This document shows positions 32,872-42,783 of a stretch of DNA of 44,468 nt, in pieces. The position numbers and the translations under genes were made by a program. The notes beneath the pieces were generated by a model. The model had not been told where the DNA came from. It made no database searches and saw nothing but the letters and a program-made list of their open reading frames with translations. Each line of letters starts with the position of its first letter. Within the stretch, counting starts at the first letter, position 1. Location: the NCBI GenBank assembly GCA_002409285.1, contig DHUT01000044.1, positions 19,503 to 63,970 of the forward strand. The letters are read 5' to 3'. The stretch is from Firmicutes bacterium UBA5227 (GTDB lineage Bacteria > Bacillota > Clostridia > Tissierellales > Sedimentibacteraceae).

Positions 32872-35298
32872 TTAATCAACTGATTTTATATTCCATATAT
32901 TATCGGCATATTCTCTGACTGTTCTGTCGGCGGAAAAAAAGCCCGAACATGCAATGTTCATCAGGGATTTTTGATTCCAGGTTTTTTTGTTTTCAAAATA
33001 CAGGTGAGATGCTTTGTCATGAACATCCAGGTAACTGTCAAAGTCAGCAAAGCACATGTATGGGTCTCCGACCTGTCCGTCCCCTAACAGGTACCTGCTC
33101 AGGGATTCAAAGGATTTGCCCTCGATGCCTTTGTTTAAGAAGTCGATTATTTTATGCAGCTTAAGGCTTTTCTGGTAATATTGTATGGAATAGTAGCCAT
33201 GGTTCCATAAATTTTCAACCTCATCATCTCTCATACCAAACAAAAAGAAGTTTTCCTCTCCCACCTGATTTATTATTTCAATGTTTGCTCCGTCATATGT
33301 GCCTATTGTAAGGGCACCGTTAAGCATGAATTTCATGTTTCCTGTTCCGCTTGCTTCCTTGCCTGCCAGGGAAATCTGTTCGCTTAATTCTCCTGCAGGG
33401 ATAATCAGCTCAGCCAATGAAACAGAATAATTTTCTAAAAATACAACATTGATGTATTCTTTTATGTGAGGATTTTTGTTAATATAATTGCTAAGGAGAC
33501 ATATCAGCTGTATGATTTCCTTTGCCCTGTGGTAACCGGGAGCTGCTTTTGCAGCAAATATAAAGGTTTCAGGAACAATTTCATCTATTTTTCCTTCATT
33601 TATGTCGATGATCAGGCTTATGATTCTCATGGCATTTAAAAGCTGCCTTTTGTATTCGTGGAGTCTTTTTGCCTGTATGTCAAATATGGAGTCCGGGTTT
33701 AATACTATGTTGTTATTTTTAAGAACATAATCTGCCAGCTTTTTTTTATTTGAATATTTTATATTATTCAGTTCATTAAGAACCGAATCATTAGTTACAT
33801 ATTTTTTTAAATCTGCCAGCTTTTCGAGATTTAGGTAATACTCCGGTCCCAGCAGTTCATCCAGGAGATTTTTAAGCTCCGGGTTTGCCTGATTAAGCCA
33901 GCGCCTGTGAGCTATTCCGTTTGTTATGTTTATAAATTTGTCAGGGGAATAGTCATAAAAGTTTTTAAAAACCGTTTGTTTAAGTATTTCGGTGTGAAGC
34001 TGTGCCACTCCGTTAACTTGATGGCTTCCGATTATGCAGAGGTTTGCCATGTTTACTTTGTTGTAGCCGAAAACAGACATTTGCACTGCCTTGTTGTAGT
34101 TTCCGTTATATTTTGATGTTGCCTCACATAAAAACCGTTTGTTTATTTCATCAATCAGCATGTATATTCTTGGAAGTTTTGTTTTTATTATATCCATATC
34201 AAAGGTTTCCAGGGCTTCTGTCAATACTGTGTGGTTTGTGTAGGAAACAGTGGTACACACAATTTCCCAGGCTTTTTCCCAGGCATAATGGTATTCATCC
34301 ATAAAAATACGCATGAGTTCAGGTATTATGAGGGCAGGATGAGTATCATTAATATGTATTGACGCTTTTTCACCGAAATTGTCAAGGGTTTTGTATTGTT
34401 TAAAATGATTTTTAACAATATCCTGAGCAGAGGCAGAAACAAGAAAGTATTGCTGCTTCAATCTCAAAATTTTACCTTCGCTATGGTTGTCTGCCGGGTA
34501 AAGAACCTTTGATATTGCTTCACCCATGGCATCTTCGGACAATGCTCTTATGTAGTCTCCCTGGGAAAACAGATTCATATCGATGGAATGAAGGCTTCTT
34601 GATTCCCAAAGTCTAAGTTTACTTACGCCCTTGCTGCCATAGCCCGACAGGTACATATCATAGGGAATTGCTTCAATCTCTGTTGGATTGTCGTAATAGA
34701 TATGCAATCCGTCATAAGCCCAGTTTTCCCTTATTGTACCGTCAAATTTTACTATTACTCTTTCATCGGTTCGGGGAACAAGCCATACATCAGAGGTTGT
34801 AAGCCAGTCATCAGGCAGCTCTGTCTGCCATCCGTCTATGATTTTTTGCTTAAAAAGACCAAATTCATATTTAATGGAATAACCTGTTGCCGGATAGCCC
34901 TGAGTTGCCAGAGAATCCATAAAACATGCCGCAAGTCTGCCAAGTCCTCCGTTGCCAAGACCAGGGTCTTTTTCAATTTCATATAGCTCTTCTAACGTGA
35001 CGCCGTATTTTTTTAAGACTTCCGCTGCCTCATTTTCAATTTTTAAATTATATAAGTTGTTTCTGAGAGATTTACCTGTCAGAAATTCCATGCATATGTA
35101 GTACACTTGTTTTTGTTCGTTTTTTCTTGCCTTCCCGATAAATTCGTTTCTGTTGTCCCTGAGCATGTTTCTTATAACCACGGACAAAGCCCTGTATAGT
35201 TGATTAATATCGGCGCTTTTGGGTTCTATGTTCCAATAGCGTGAAATTTCTTCGTCAATAAGTGTATTGAGTAACTTTGAATTTATGTTTAATGTCAT
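32872..35298 (-). CDS. glgP: Glycogen/maltodextrin phosphorylase
   Basis: 808 aa, normal for GT35 phosphorylases. The PLP-lysine region reads KEASGTGNMKFMLNG, followed by GTYDGANIEI. The N-terminal RKNEQKQVYYICMEFLTGKSL and GNGGLGRLAACFMDS are also typical. It releases glucose-1-phosphate from alpha-1,4 chains with inorganic phosphate in the cytoplasm. The gene starts 11 bases after glgA, so synthesis and breakdown enzymes share one transcript and are presumably balanced by allostery rather than separate promoters. Confidence 0.96.
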   Translation of the reverse strand: MTLNINSKLLNTLIDEEISRYWNIEPKSADINQLYRALSVVIRNMLRDNRNEFIGKARKNEQKQVYYICMEFLTGKSLRNNLYNLKIENEAAEVLKKYGVTLEELYEIEKDPGLGNGGLGRLAACFMDSLATQGYPATGYSIKYEFGLFKQKIIDGWQTELPDDWLTTSDVWLVPRTDERVIVKFDGTIRENWAYDGLHIYYDNPTEIEAIPYDMYLSGYGSKGVSKLRLWESRSLHSIDMNLFSQGDYIRALSEDAMGEAISKVLYPADNHSEGKILRLKQQYFLVSASAQDIVKNHFKQYKTLDNFGEKASIHINDTHPALIIPELMRIFMDEYHYAWEKAWEIVCTTVSYTNHTVLTEALETFDMDIIKTKLPRIYMLIDEINKRFLCEATSKYNGNYNKAVQMSVFGYNKVNMANLCIIGSHQVNGVAQLHTEILKQTVFKNFYDYSPDKFINITNGIAHRRWLNQANPELKNLLDELLGPEYYLNLEKLADLKKYVTNDSVLNELNNIKYSNKKKLADYVLKNNNIVLNPDSIFDIQAKRLHEYKRQLLNAMRIISLIIDINEGKIDEIVPETFIFAAKAAPGYHRAKEIIQLICLLSNYINKNPHIKEYINVVFLENYSVSLAELIIPAGELSEQISLAGKEASGTGNMKFMLNGALTIGTYDGANIEIINQVGEENFFLFGMRDDEVENLWNHGYYSIQYYQKSLKLHKIIDFLNKGIEGKSFESLSRYLLGDGQVGDPYMCFADFDSYLDVHDKASHLYFENKKTWNQKSLMNIACSGFFSADRTVREYADNIWNIKSVD

Positions 35299-35309
35299 TG
35301 TGCGGCTCC

Positions 35310-36725
35310 TTATAGGTTTTTGTACAGTTCATAATATTTCTCTGCGGATTTTTCCCAGCTGAAGTCTACAGACATGACAGCTTTCACAAGCTTTTTGAAA
35401 TCCTCCTTATTTGCATAAACCTGCAGTGCTCTTTTGACAGTGTCAGTCAGAGCCTTGGGAGATTGTTCATAAAAAGTAAAGCCGTTTCCTTCACCCAGAC
35501 TGCAGTCCTTTATGGAATCTTTCAATCCGCCTGTTTCTCTTACAATAGGGACAGTACCGTAACGGGAAGCAATCATTTGTGCTATTCCACAGGGTTCGCT
35601 TATGGAGGGCATCAAGATGAAGTCCGCCCCGGCATATAATTTTTTTGCAAGGTCTGTGTTGAAATCAATCGTTACTGCTATCTTGTCATGGTAAACATCC
35701 TGAAGAGCTTTAAAGTGCAGCTCGTAGTTTCTGTCGCCCTTTCCTAAAATAATAAATTGAACTTTCTCTTTCAATATGTCTTCAATTCCGTTAATGATTA
35801 AATCGAAGCCCTTGTGCCATACCAGCCGTGAAATTATCCCAATGACGGGAATGCTTTCATCCTGGGGAAGTCCTGTCATAAGCTGTAGATTTGATTTGTT
35901 CACATACTTGCCCTGAATATTGTCGAGGCTGTAATTTTCAAAAAGCGAATTATCTGTTGCAGGATTATAATAATCGGTGTCTATGCCGTTTAAAATTCCT
36001 CTTACTTTTGAAGCGTTTCTGTTTATAACGGAAGCAAGACCGTGGGCGTAATAGTCGTCAAAAATCTCTTTTGAGTAGCTTTCGCTGACAGTGCTTATAA
36101 TATCAGAGGTTTCCATGGCACCCTTGAGAAAATTAATCGAACCGTTAAATTCAACTATTGATTTTTTGTCACCATAAAGTCCTAAAACATCTTCAGACAT
36201 GTTTATATCAAACATTCCTTGATATTCAATGTTGTGGATTGTCAGAACGGTTTTTATGTTCCCGTAATTATTATAACCTGAAAAGTCGGTTTGCAGATAA
36301 ACAGGTATCAGGGATGTCTGCCAGTCATTAACATGTATTATGTCAGGAAAAAAGTCAATCAAGGATAGTATTGACAGCACTGCTTTTGAAAAAAACCCAA
36401 ACCTTTCTCCGTCATCAAAATGTCCGTAGCATTCGCCTCTTTTAAAGTAGTATTCATTATCAATAAAATAATATGTAACACCATTAACTTCCTTTTTAAA
36501 TACTCCGCAATACTGCTTTCTCCAGGCAAGGGAAACCATGGTTTTACCAATGAATTCAAAACCGGTTCTGTCATAAATGTTTTGGTAAAGAGGAAGTATT
36601 ATTCTTATGTCAATAGTATCTTTATATTTTTCTTTCATAGCTTTGGGAAGAGAACCTGCAACTTCTCCCAAGCCTCCTGTTGCAATGAAGGGAGCGGCTT
36701 CCGGTGCCGCAAAAAGTATTTTCAT
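35310..36725 (-). CDS. glgA: Glycogen synthase
   Basis: 471 aa, GT5 family. It extends alpha-1,4-glucan from ADP-glucose. The N-terminus reads APEAAPFIATGGLGEVAGSLP, so the lysine of the common KTGGL motif is replaced by Ala-Thr, a variant I believe occurs in other Firmicutes. The C-terminal half carries ISRLVWHKGFDLI, GKGDRNYE and SISEPCGIAQMIASRYGTVPIV, the retaining-transferase site. Eleven bases separate it from both glgD (upstream) and glgP (downstream). Confidence 0.95.
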   Translation of the reverse strand: MKILFAAPEAAPFIATGGLGEVAGSLPKAMKEKYKDTIDIRIILPLYQNIYDRTGFEFIGKTMVSLAWRKQYCGVFKKEVNGVTYYFIDNEYYFKRGECYGHFDDGERFGFFSKAVLSILSLIDFFPDIIHVNDWQTSLIPVYLQTDFSGYNNYGNIKTVLTIHNIEYQGMFDINMSEDVLGLYGDKKSIVEFNGSINFLKGAMETSDIISTVSESYSKEIFDDYYAHGLASVINRNASKVRGILNGIDTDYYNPATDNSLFENYSLDNIQGKYVNKSNLQLMTGLPQDESIPVIGIISRLVWHKGFDLIINGIEDILKEKVQFIILGKGDRNYELHFKALQDVYHDKIAVTIDFNTDLAKKLYAGADFILMPSISEPCGIAQMIASRYGTVPIVRETGGLKDSIKDCSLGEGNGFTFYEQSPKALTDTVKRALQVYANKEDFKKLVKAVMSVDFSWEKSAEKYYELYKNL

Positions 36726-36736
36726 ATTGAACTCCT

Positions 36737-37855
36737 TTATATAACTGAATATTTTTTTATGAAAAACGGGCAGTTTGAGTATCCCAGTAAAACCCTGTCT
36801 CTTGTAACCCGGGCATAGGTATCTGTTATAATTGAATCAAGCCTTGCGCCTTCTTCTATTACACCGTGCTGCATTATTATCGAATTTTTTACAACAGCAT
36901 TTTTACCTATGGTGACTCCTCTGAATATAATGCTGTTTTCAACGGCTCCTTCTATTATACAGCCGCTGGCCAGCAGAGAATTTTTAACATTGGCATCCCT
37001 GCAATACTTTGTGGGCGCGGAATCCTTTGTCTTTGTGTAAATCGGACCTGTCTGGGAATAAAACAGACGTTGCTGGTTTTCCATGTTCAGTAAACCAAGG
37101 CTGTTGTCGTAGTAGCTTTGCAAGGAGTCTATATGAGCAAAATATCCTGTATATTCATAACCGTAAATTCTTAATGAATGGACTTTTTTTGCCAGTACAT
37201 CAATGCTGAAGTCCTTGTAATTTCTTGCTATGGCATCATATATTATTGATTCCAGGAAGTCCTTGTTCATAACCCAGGTGTTTAATCCCACATTGTGCAC
37301 ACCACTTGTAATGGGATATACTAATATATCATCGGCTCTTTTACTGCTGTCAAATTCATATAGGATTTTATGTATGGAGTTACTTCTATTTAAATTAGCT
37401 GTAGTGTATACGGCGGTTATGTCCGAGTTTTTTTCTTCGTGATAGCGGATTACGTCTTTGTAATTTATGTTATATAGCATGTCGCAGTCGGACATTATTA
37501 CATATTTTTCTTTGGAAGATGAAATATAATCAAGGACTCTTTTCAGTGCATCCAGTCTGCCTTGAAATAATCCGTGATTTTCCCCAAGTGCGTAGGGAGG
37601 GAATATGAGGATTCCGCCTTTTTTCCTTGATAGATCCCAGTCCTTGCCGGAGCCTACATGCTCCATCAGAGATCTGTAATTACTTTTTGTTATTATGCAC
37701 ATCTTATCTATTCCGGAGTTGACCATATTTGACAAGGTAAAGTCTACAAGCCTGTACCTCCCTCCAAAAGGTATTGCTGCTACAGAACGGTGAGAAGCCA
37801 GTTCCGTCATATTCCAATCCTGCATATCGGAAAATATAATTCCTAAAGCGTTCAT
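36737..37855 (-). CDS. glgD: Glucose-1-phosphate adenylyltransferase subunit GlgD
   Basis: 372 aa. A nucleotidyltransferase-fold partner of GlgC. It keeps RYRLVDFTLSNMVNSGIDKM but lacks the N-terminal GGxGxRL loop (its start reads ALGIIFSDMQDWNM), as is known for the largely regulatory GlgD subunit of Firmicutes. A left-handed beta-helix tail with NSIIFRGVTIGKNAVV is at the C-terminus. With GlgC it makes ADP-glucose. It overlaps glgC by four bases, which suits equal subunit production. Confidence 0.94.
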   Translation of the reverse strand: MNALGIIFSDMQDWNMTELASHRSVAAIPFGGRYRLVDFTLSNMVNSGIDKMCIITKSNYRSLMEHVGSGKDWDLSRKKGGILIFPPYALGENHGLFQGRLDALKRVLDYISSSKEKYVIMSDCDMLYNINYKDVIRYHEEKNSDITAVYTTANLNRSNSIHKILYEFDSSKRADDILVYPITSGVHNVGLNTWVMNKDFLESIIYDAIARNYKDFSIDVLAKKVHSLRIYGYEYTGYFAHIDSLQSYYDNSLGLLNMENQQRLFYSQTGPIYTKTKDSAPTKYCRDANVKNSLLASGCIIEGAVENSIIFRGVTIGKNAVVKNSIIMQHGVIEEGARLDSIITDTYARVTRDRVLLGYSNCPFFIKKYSVI

Positions 37856-39006
37856 TTCACACCTCCTGTGCGGACAATGCTTTCTCGTGGTATAACTGTA
37901 ATATCGGGATTTTTATCTATCGGTGTGCCTACTTTAAGATTGGCTTCGATTATTACCGATTCGTCAATAATGGAATAGTTTATAACTGAATTTTCTCTGA
38001 TTTGAACATCAGCCATTATGACGGAATCTTTTACCACCACATTTTCTTCTATTTTGACCCCGGAAAAGATTACTGAATTTTCAACAGAACCGAGTATTAC
38101 TGCACCCTCTGATACAATTGAGTTTTTAACCGATGAATTGCTGCTTATGTATTGAGGGGGTCTTTCCGTATGTCTTGAATAAATAACCCAGTCTCCTGAC
38201 AGATCAAGTCCGCTGTTTCCCAGTAAATCCATGTTTGCCTGCCACAGGGAATCAATGGTTCCCACGTCCTTCCAATATCCTTTAAATTCATAAGAGTACA
38301 TTTTTTCTCCTGCACTTAGCATCAAAGGTATTACATCCTTTCCGAAGTCTCTTGTGGATTTTGGGTTTTTATTATCTATTTTCAGGTATTCCTTAAGCTT
38401 GTTCCAGTTAAATACATAAATTCCCATGGATGCCTTGGTGCTTCTGGGTTTCTTGGGTTTCTCTTCAAAGTCTGTGATTCGACCTTCATCATCTGAACTT
38501 AATATACCAAATCTTGAAGCTTCTCTTACAGGCACATCTATTACAGAAATTGTGCAGTCGGCAGATTTTTCTTTATGGAATTTTATCATCAGTGAATAGT
38601 CCATTTTGTATATATGGTCTCCTGAAAGAACAAGCACATATTCAGGGTTATACTGGTCTATAAAATCCATATTCTGATAAATAGCATTTGCGGTTCCCGA
38701 ATACCATTCGGAATCTCCGACTCTCTGATAGGGCGGAAGTATTTGTATACCACCGTTCATCCTGTCCAGATCCCAGGATTTGCCGTCACCTATGTAAGAG
38801 TTTAATATAAGAGGCTGGTATTGCGTAAGTACACCTATTGTATCAAGACCGGAATTAACACAGTTTGACAGTGGAAAGTCAATTATTCTGTACTTGCCTC
38901 CATAGGGTACCGATGGTTTTGCTAATTTTTTTGTCAGTGCACCTAACCTGCTTCCCTGACCGCCTGCAAGAAGCATTACAACACATTCCTTTTTAGCTGA
39001 TTTCAT
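37852..39006 (-). CDS. glgC: Glucose-1-phosphate adenylyltransferase, catalytic subunit GlgC
   Basis: 384 aa. The nucleotide loop LLAGGQGSRLGALT (about 12-25), KPSVPYGGKYRIIDFPLSN, the catalytic-site SGDHIYKMDY and the C-terminal beta-helix repeats (NSVIFSGVKIEENVVV) are intact. It makes ADP-glucose from glucose-1-phosphate and ATP, the committed step of glycogen synthesis. The start lies inside the end of glgB (14-base overlap), and the gene overlaps glgD by four bases. Confidence 0.96.
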   Translation of the reverse strand: MKSAKKECVVMLLAGGQGSRLGALTKKLAKPSVPYGGKYRIIDFPLSNCVNSGLDTIGVLTQYQPLILNSYIGDGKSWDLDRMNGGIQILPPYQRVGDSEWYSGTANAIYQNMDFIDQYNPEYVLVLSGDHIYKMDYSLMIKFHKEKSADCTISVIDVPVREASRFGILSSDDEGRITDFEEKPKKPRSTKASMGIYVFNWNKLKEYLKIDNKNPKSTRDFGKDVIPLMLSAGEKMYSYEFKGYWKDVGTIDSLWQANMDLLGNSGLDLSGDWVIYSRHTERPPQYISSNSSVKNSIVSEGAVILGSVENSVIFSGVKIEENVVVKDSVIMADVQIRENSVINYSIIDESVIIEANLKVGTPIDKNPDITVIPRESIVRTGGVK

Positions 39007-40906
39007 AAATTCTACCTCCCGTTTTGTTTTTATTGCAAACTTTATCTTTTTTTAATAAAATAATTGACAAAGGTGGTACTGTCAGTGAAATATGAGAATC
39101 ATAGCCGTGGATCTGACCTTTTGACGAAGTAATAACTCCTGTGTTGCCTGAACCTGTACCTCCGAATTCCAGGGCGTCAGAATTAAATACTTCTGTATAG
39201 TTTCCCTCGTCAGCTCCAATTTTATAATTAAGCCTTTCAACCGGGGAGAAATTAATAACGGCAATTAATTCTTCTCTCTTTTTATTTATTCTTTTAAATG
39301 CAATTATGTTTTGTTCATAATCGTCACTGGATATCCACCTGAAGCCGTCCCACGAATAATCTATTTCCCAAAGCTCGGAATTGCTCAGATAAAATTCATT
39401 TAGGACTTTAATATATATGTTTAACTTTTTATGATATTCATAATTTAGCATAAACCATTCTACTTCTTTATTGTAATCCCATTCGGTGAACTGCCCGATT
39501 TCATATCCCATGAAATTCAGCTTTTTCCCCGGGTGTGCCATCATGAAACCCAGCAATACCCTTACATTTGCAAACTTTTCTTCATAGGATCCGGGCATTT
39601 TGTCAAGTATTGATTTTTTTCCATGAACCACTTCATCGTGGGACAGAGGCAGAATAAAATTTTCGCTGAATGCATAATGCAGTGAAAATGTAATGTTTTT
39701 ATGCTTATATTTTCTGAAAAAAGGGTCTGTTTCCATGTACTCTAAAATATCGTTCATCCATCCCATATTCCATTTGAAATTAAAGCCAAGACCACCCAGG
39801 TATACGGGCTTTGTAACCATGGACCATGCTGTTGATTCTTCTGCAATCATCATTGTATCGGAATGAAGTTTGAATACTGTCTCATTCAGTTTTTTCAAGA
39901 AAGCAATGGCTTCAAGATTTTCATTGCCGCCGTAAATGTTGGGTGACCATTCGCCTTCTTTTTTGTCATAGTCCAGGTAAAGCATGGAGCTGACGGCATC
40001 TACCCTCAATCCGTCTGCATGGTATTCTTCAATCCAGAATATTGCATTTGAAATTAAAAAGGATTGTACCTCTGTTTTTCCGTAATCAAATTTGTGTGTA
40101 CCCCACCCCTTGTTTTCTCTTAGCCAAGGTTCCTGGTATTCATAAAGACAGCTTCCGTCAAACATGTACAATCCCTGGGCATCCTTTGGGAAATGTGCAG
40201 GAACCCAGTCCAAAATTACTCCGATACCGTTTGCATGACATTCGTCTATGAGGTGCTTTAATTCATCCGGCTCACCTAAACGTTTAGTCGGAGCATAATA
40301 CCCTGTTACCTGGTACCCCCAGGAACCATCATAGGGGTGTTCCATGACAGGCATCAGCTCAATATGAGTGAAGCCGTGGCTTTTAACGTGAGCTATGAGG
40401 CTTTCGGCAATTTCAGCATATGTATACAGACTTCCATCCTCTTTTCTTTTCCAGGATGTAAGGCTGAGTTCGTAAATATTTATTGGCAGTTCGTGTAAAT
40501 TAACGGTTTTTTTATATTCCTGCCAATTTGAATCTCTCCATTTGTAAGTATTACCATCATATACAATTGAGGCGGTCTCTGTTTCTGTCTGGGATGAGAA
40601 TGCATAGGGATCTGATTTAAACAGATCTTTGCCTTCTTTTGTGGTTATGAGATACTTATACAGTTCCCCGGATTGTATGGATGGTATGAATAACTCCCAT
40701 ATCTGACTGTTGACTTTTTTCATTGCGTAGGCAGGCTTTTTCTTCCACTGATTAAAGTCTCCTACGACGTGTATGCTTTTTGCATGTGGAGCCCATACTC
40801 TGAAGACTGTTCCTTCATCCAGAATATGTGAGCCCAGCAGCTTGTATGAATAGTAATTAGTTCCCTGATGAAATAAGTAAACAGGCAGTTCGTTGTTGGT
40901 TTTCAT
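38993..40906 (-). CDS. glgB: 1,4-alpha-glucan branching enzyme
   Basis: 637 aa from the ATG at 40906 behind AAAAGGAGC; 25 extra upstream codons lack such a site. N-terminal CBM48-type domain (about 15-120, GTVFRVWAPHAKSIHVVGDFN), then a GH13 barrel with the nucleophile Asp in GLRVDAVSS, the acid Glu in MIAEEST and LPLSHDEVVHGK, then a C-terminal all-beta domain. It makes alpha-1,6 branches in glycogen. First gene of the six-gene glg operon, so its promoter at about 41.0 kb probably drives all of them. Confidence 0.96.
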   Translation of the reverse strand: MKTNNELPVYLFHQGTNYYSYKLLGSHILDEGTVFRVWAPHAKSIHVVGDFNQWKKKPAYAMKKVNSQIWELFIPSIQSGELYKYLITTKEGKDLFKSDPYAFSSQTETETASIVYDGNTYKWRDSNWQEYKKTVNLHELPINIYELSLTSWKRKEDGSLYTYAEIAESLIAHVKSHGFTHIELMPVMEHPYDGSWGYQVTGYYAPTKRLGEPDELKHLIDECHANGIGVILDWVPAHFPKDAQGLYMFDGSCLYEYQEPWLRENKGWGTHKFDYGKTEVQSFLISNAIFWIEEYHADGLRVDAVSSMLYLDYDKKEGEWSPNIYGGNENLEAIAFLKKLNETVFKLHSDTMMIAEESTAWSMVTKPVYLGGLGFNFKWNMGWMNDILEYMETDPFFRKYKHKNITFSLHYAFSENFILPLSHDEVVHGKKSILDKMPGSYEEKFANVRVLLGFMMAHPGKKLNFMGYEIGQFTEWDYNKEVEWFMLNYEYHKKLNIYIKVLNEFYLSNSELWEIDYSWDGFRWISSDDYEQNIIAFKRINKKREELIAVINFSPVERLNYKIGADEGNYTEVFNSDALEFGGTGSGNTGVITSSKGQIHGYDSHISLTVPPLSIILLKKDKVCNKNKTGGRIYEIS

Positions 40907-40995
40907 AAAGTGCTCCTTTTTAAGTTGTTGCAGATCGGGATAAATTATTATGTAACAGTAATAATGTGTTATCATTATCATGATGTATTATATTA

Positions 40996-41024
40996 ATTAT
41001 ACCATCATATTATCTGAATGAAAC
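40996..41024 (-). promoter_or_regulatory. Possible promoter of the glg operon
   Basis: On the minus strand TATAAT (40996-41001) with GTTTCA (41019-41024) 17 bases upstream. The -10 is perfect and the -35 is weak. The leader to the glgB ATG would be about 85 bases. A weak -35 is compatible with an activator or another sigma factor, but nothing identifies one. Confidence 0.4.
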
Positions 41025-41051
41025 GAAAATATGTAAAAATGCTTATATAAT

Positions 41052-41116
41052 AAAAAATGTGGCAATCGGAAAATAGATCCTACCTAATTGGAGCTGTTTC
41101 CTAACGACCACATTTT
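41052..41116 (-). terminator. Terminator-like hairpin downstream of the DUF4097-type lipoprotein gene
   Basis: AAAATGTGG (41054-41062) pairs with CCACATTTT (41108-41116). Inside the 45-base interior, GGAAA (41068-41072) can pair with TTTCC (41097-41101). On the minus strand the hairpin ends in a run of six T residues. It separates this operon from the glg operon. The long structured interior is unusual for a simple terminator. Confidence 0.5.
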
Positions 41117-41137
41117 AATTGACTTTATTTATTTTAT

Positions 41138-41986
41138 TTAATTAAAACTTATTTTGCCAATATCTGTTGTTATTTCAATTTTAGTGTTTTTATTCCCATT
41201 TGACTCCGTTCTATTCTTTTGCATGAATTCTTTTATGACAGCTTCATAATCCGAATTATCCGGGACAGTAATATTAACATTTCCCACATTGGTCACTGCT
41301 TTTATGCTGTCTGCATCTTTTATATCCTTGATGTCTAAATTTATATTACCGGTATTTGTTACGAATTTTGATTTTTTATCGGCGGCATTGATTCCAAGTT
41401 TTATGTCTCCAACATTAGTAGAAAGATTGTAATTTCCTTGAGAGTTTGCCACAATGATATTTCCGACATTGTCGTTTATTTCAAACTTACCGTTAATATT
41501 TTTAATGTGGATATCTCCTACATTAAGTGAAATAATAATATTTGTTATGTTTTCCGGCACAGTAACTGTAAGATCAGTTGATATATTTTCATTTTCATGG
41601 GTTTTATCCTTGTAGGTTGTGTCTATATCAATTGACTTATTGCCTTTTTCAACGGTATACACAAAATCATTGATTAGCTGTTCAGACCTTTCCGCTGAAC
41701 CTGATTCTGCAATGATACTTAGTTCTACCAAGGCGTCCTGTGATTTATGGGTGTCAATATATATTTGACCAACAGAGCTTTTTATATTAATGCTGCTTAG
41801 ATTTTCTGCATCTACGGTGTGAGATTCTTGTCTCTCTGCCCTTGTTTTTTCTGTGGTGTGAATAATAGCCTCTGTAATTTTGTCAGAAATATCCTTGACC
41901 TTATCTTCATCTACCTCATTTATTGACGAGCATCCACTTAAGGATAAAACAACCAGTATTAACAATAAATTTACTGCCTTTTTCAT
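41138..41986 (-). CDS. Lipoprotein with DUF4097-like beta-helix repeats
   Basis: 282 aa from the ATG at 41986 behind AAGGGGGAAG. The lipoprotein signal ends LSLSGC with the lipid Cys at residue 19. A charged helical linker is followed by about seven short repeats built on (S/N)xGxI (SSVGQI, NVGDI, NVGNI, NVGDI, NTGNI, NVGNV, DIGKI), as in the DUF4097/putative adhesin beta-solenoid family. It would sit on the outer face of the membrane. As the last gene of a GntR-ATPase-permease operon it may sense or stabilise envelope stress, but its function is not known. Confidence 0.82.
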   Translation of the reverse strand: MKKAVNLLLILVVLSLSGCSSINEVDEDKVKDISDKITEAIIHTTEKTRAERQESHTVDAENLSSINIKSSVGQIYIDTHKSQDALVELSIIAESGSAERSEQLINDFVYTVEKGNKSIDIDTTYKDKTHENENISTDLTVTVPENITNIIISLNVGDIHIKNINGKFEINDNVGNIIVANSQGNYNLSTNVGDIKLGINAADKKSKFVTNTGNINLDIKDIKDADSIKAVTNVGNVNITVPDNSDYEAVIKEFMQKNRTESNGNKNTKIEITTDIGKISFN

Positions 41987-42012
41987 AACTTCCCCCTTAT
42001 AATTGAAATTTT

Positions 42013-42783
42013 TTATAAATTTATTTTCTTTTCTAAAAGGTAACCTGAACAAAGTGTTAATATTATGCTTTGTATTATGGATAAAGCATTTGCCGGCAAC
42101 AGCATACGAAACCACTCTGATGCTGTGTACAGGTCTGAAAAAATAAATGAATTGTAGCTGGATGGCAAAGTATCCAGAATCCAGGATGACAAACGTGAAA
42201 TTCCCCAGTTAAGAAGCAGGAATATTGCGAAGCTAAGGACGCCGCCAAACTTCATTTCTGAAAAGATACTTTTTCTTATGGTCATTGCAGTGTAAACAGT
42301 AGTAAAAAAGCTTATTAAGATTAAGAGTCCTGTCAGCGAAAAGGTAAGTATATGCCCTAAATTAATTCCCAAGTTTCCTGTCATCAAACGGTTTACCATA
42401 TAAACAATGTCGTTGAAGTTAATATTAACTCCGGAAAGATAGTTAATATATGATCCGTTAATTAATATGAAGATGAAAAATATAAGCAGTATTGCAAGTC
42501 CTTCAATAACGGCGGTTATAAGCTTTGACACGATTATTTTGTAGCCGCTGTTTGGTGTCATGAACAGCATATACCCGGATTTTTTATTTATATCATCGCC
42601 GTACATTTTTATAACATCCACAGTGTATAAAATTGACATAACGGTTGGAAATAGAACCAGAAATATGGAACTTCCACCTATACCTTTTGTAAAAAGATAT
42701 AAATCCAATACAACAGATGATATGAGTGTAATAAGAATTAATTTATATTTCTTTACGAATTCATATTTTATCAGATTAAACAT
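42013..42783 (-). CDS. ABC-2-like transporter permease
   Basis: 256 aa from the ATG at 42783, with AAGGAGG upstream inside the end of the ATPase gene. Six predicted helices; the N-terminus FNLIKYEFVKKYKLILITLISSV and a YGDDINKKSGYMLFMTPNSGYKIIVSKLI segment (about 64-93) are typical of ABC-2/YtrC-YtrD-type membrane subunits. It partners the ATPase encoded just upstream. It probably exports or excludes an antimicrobial or moves an envelope component; the substrate is unknown. Confidence 0.85.
   Translation of the reverse strand: MFNLIKYEFVKKYKLILITLISSVVLDLYLFTKGIGGSSIFLVLFPTVMSILYTVDVIKMYGDDINKKSGYMLFMTPNSGYKIIVSKLITAVIEGLAILLIFFIFILINGSYINYLSGVNINFNDIVYMVNRLMTGNLGINLGHILTFSLTGLLILISFFTTVYTAMTIRKSIFSEMKFGGVLSFAIFLLLNWGISRLSSWILDTLPSSYNSFIFSDLYTASEWFRMLLPANALSIIQSIILTLCSGYLLEKKINL

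Noticed and set aside
36660..36700. Loss of the KTGGL lysine in GlgA as inactivation
   Set aside because: ATGGL variants appear to be ordinary in Firmicutes glycogen synthases, and the gene sits in a complete glg operon.
36737..37855. GlgD lacking the catalytic nucleotide loop as a broken gene
   Set aside because: This is the known state of the GlgD subunit that partners GlgC in Firmicutes.
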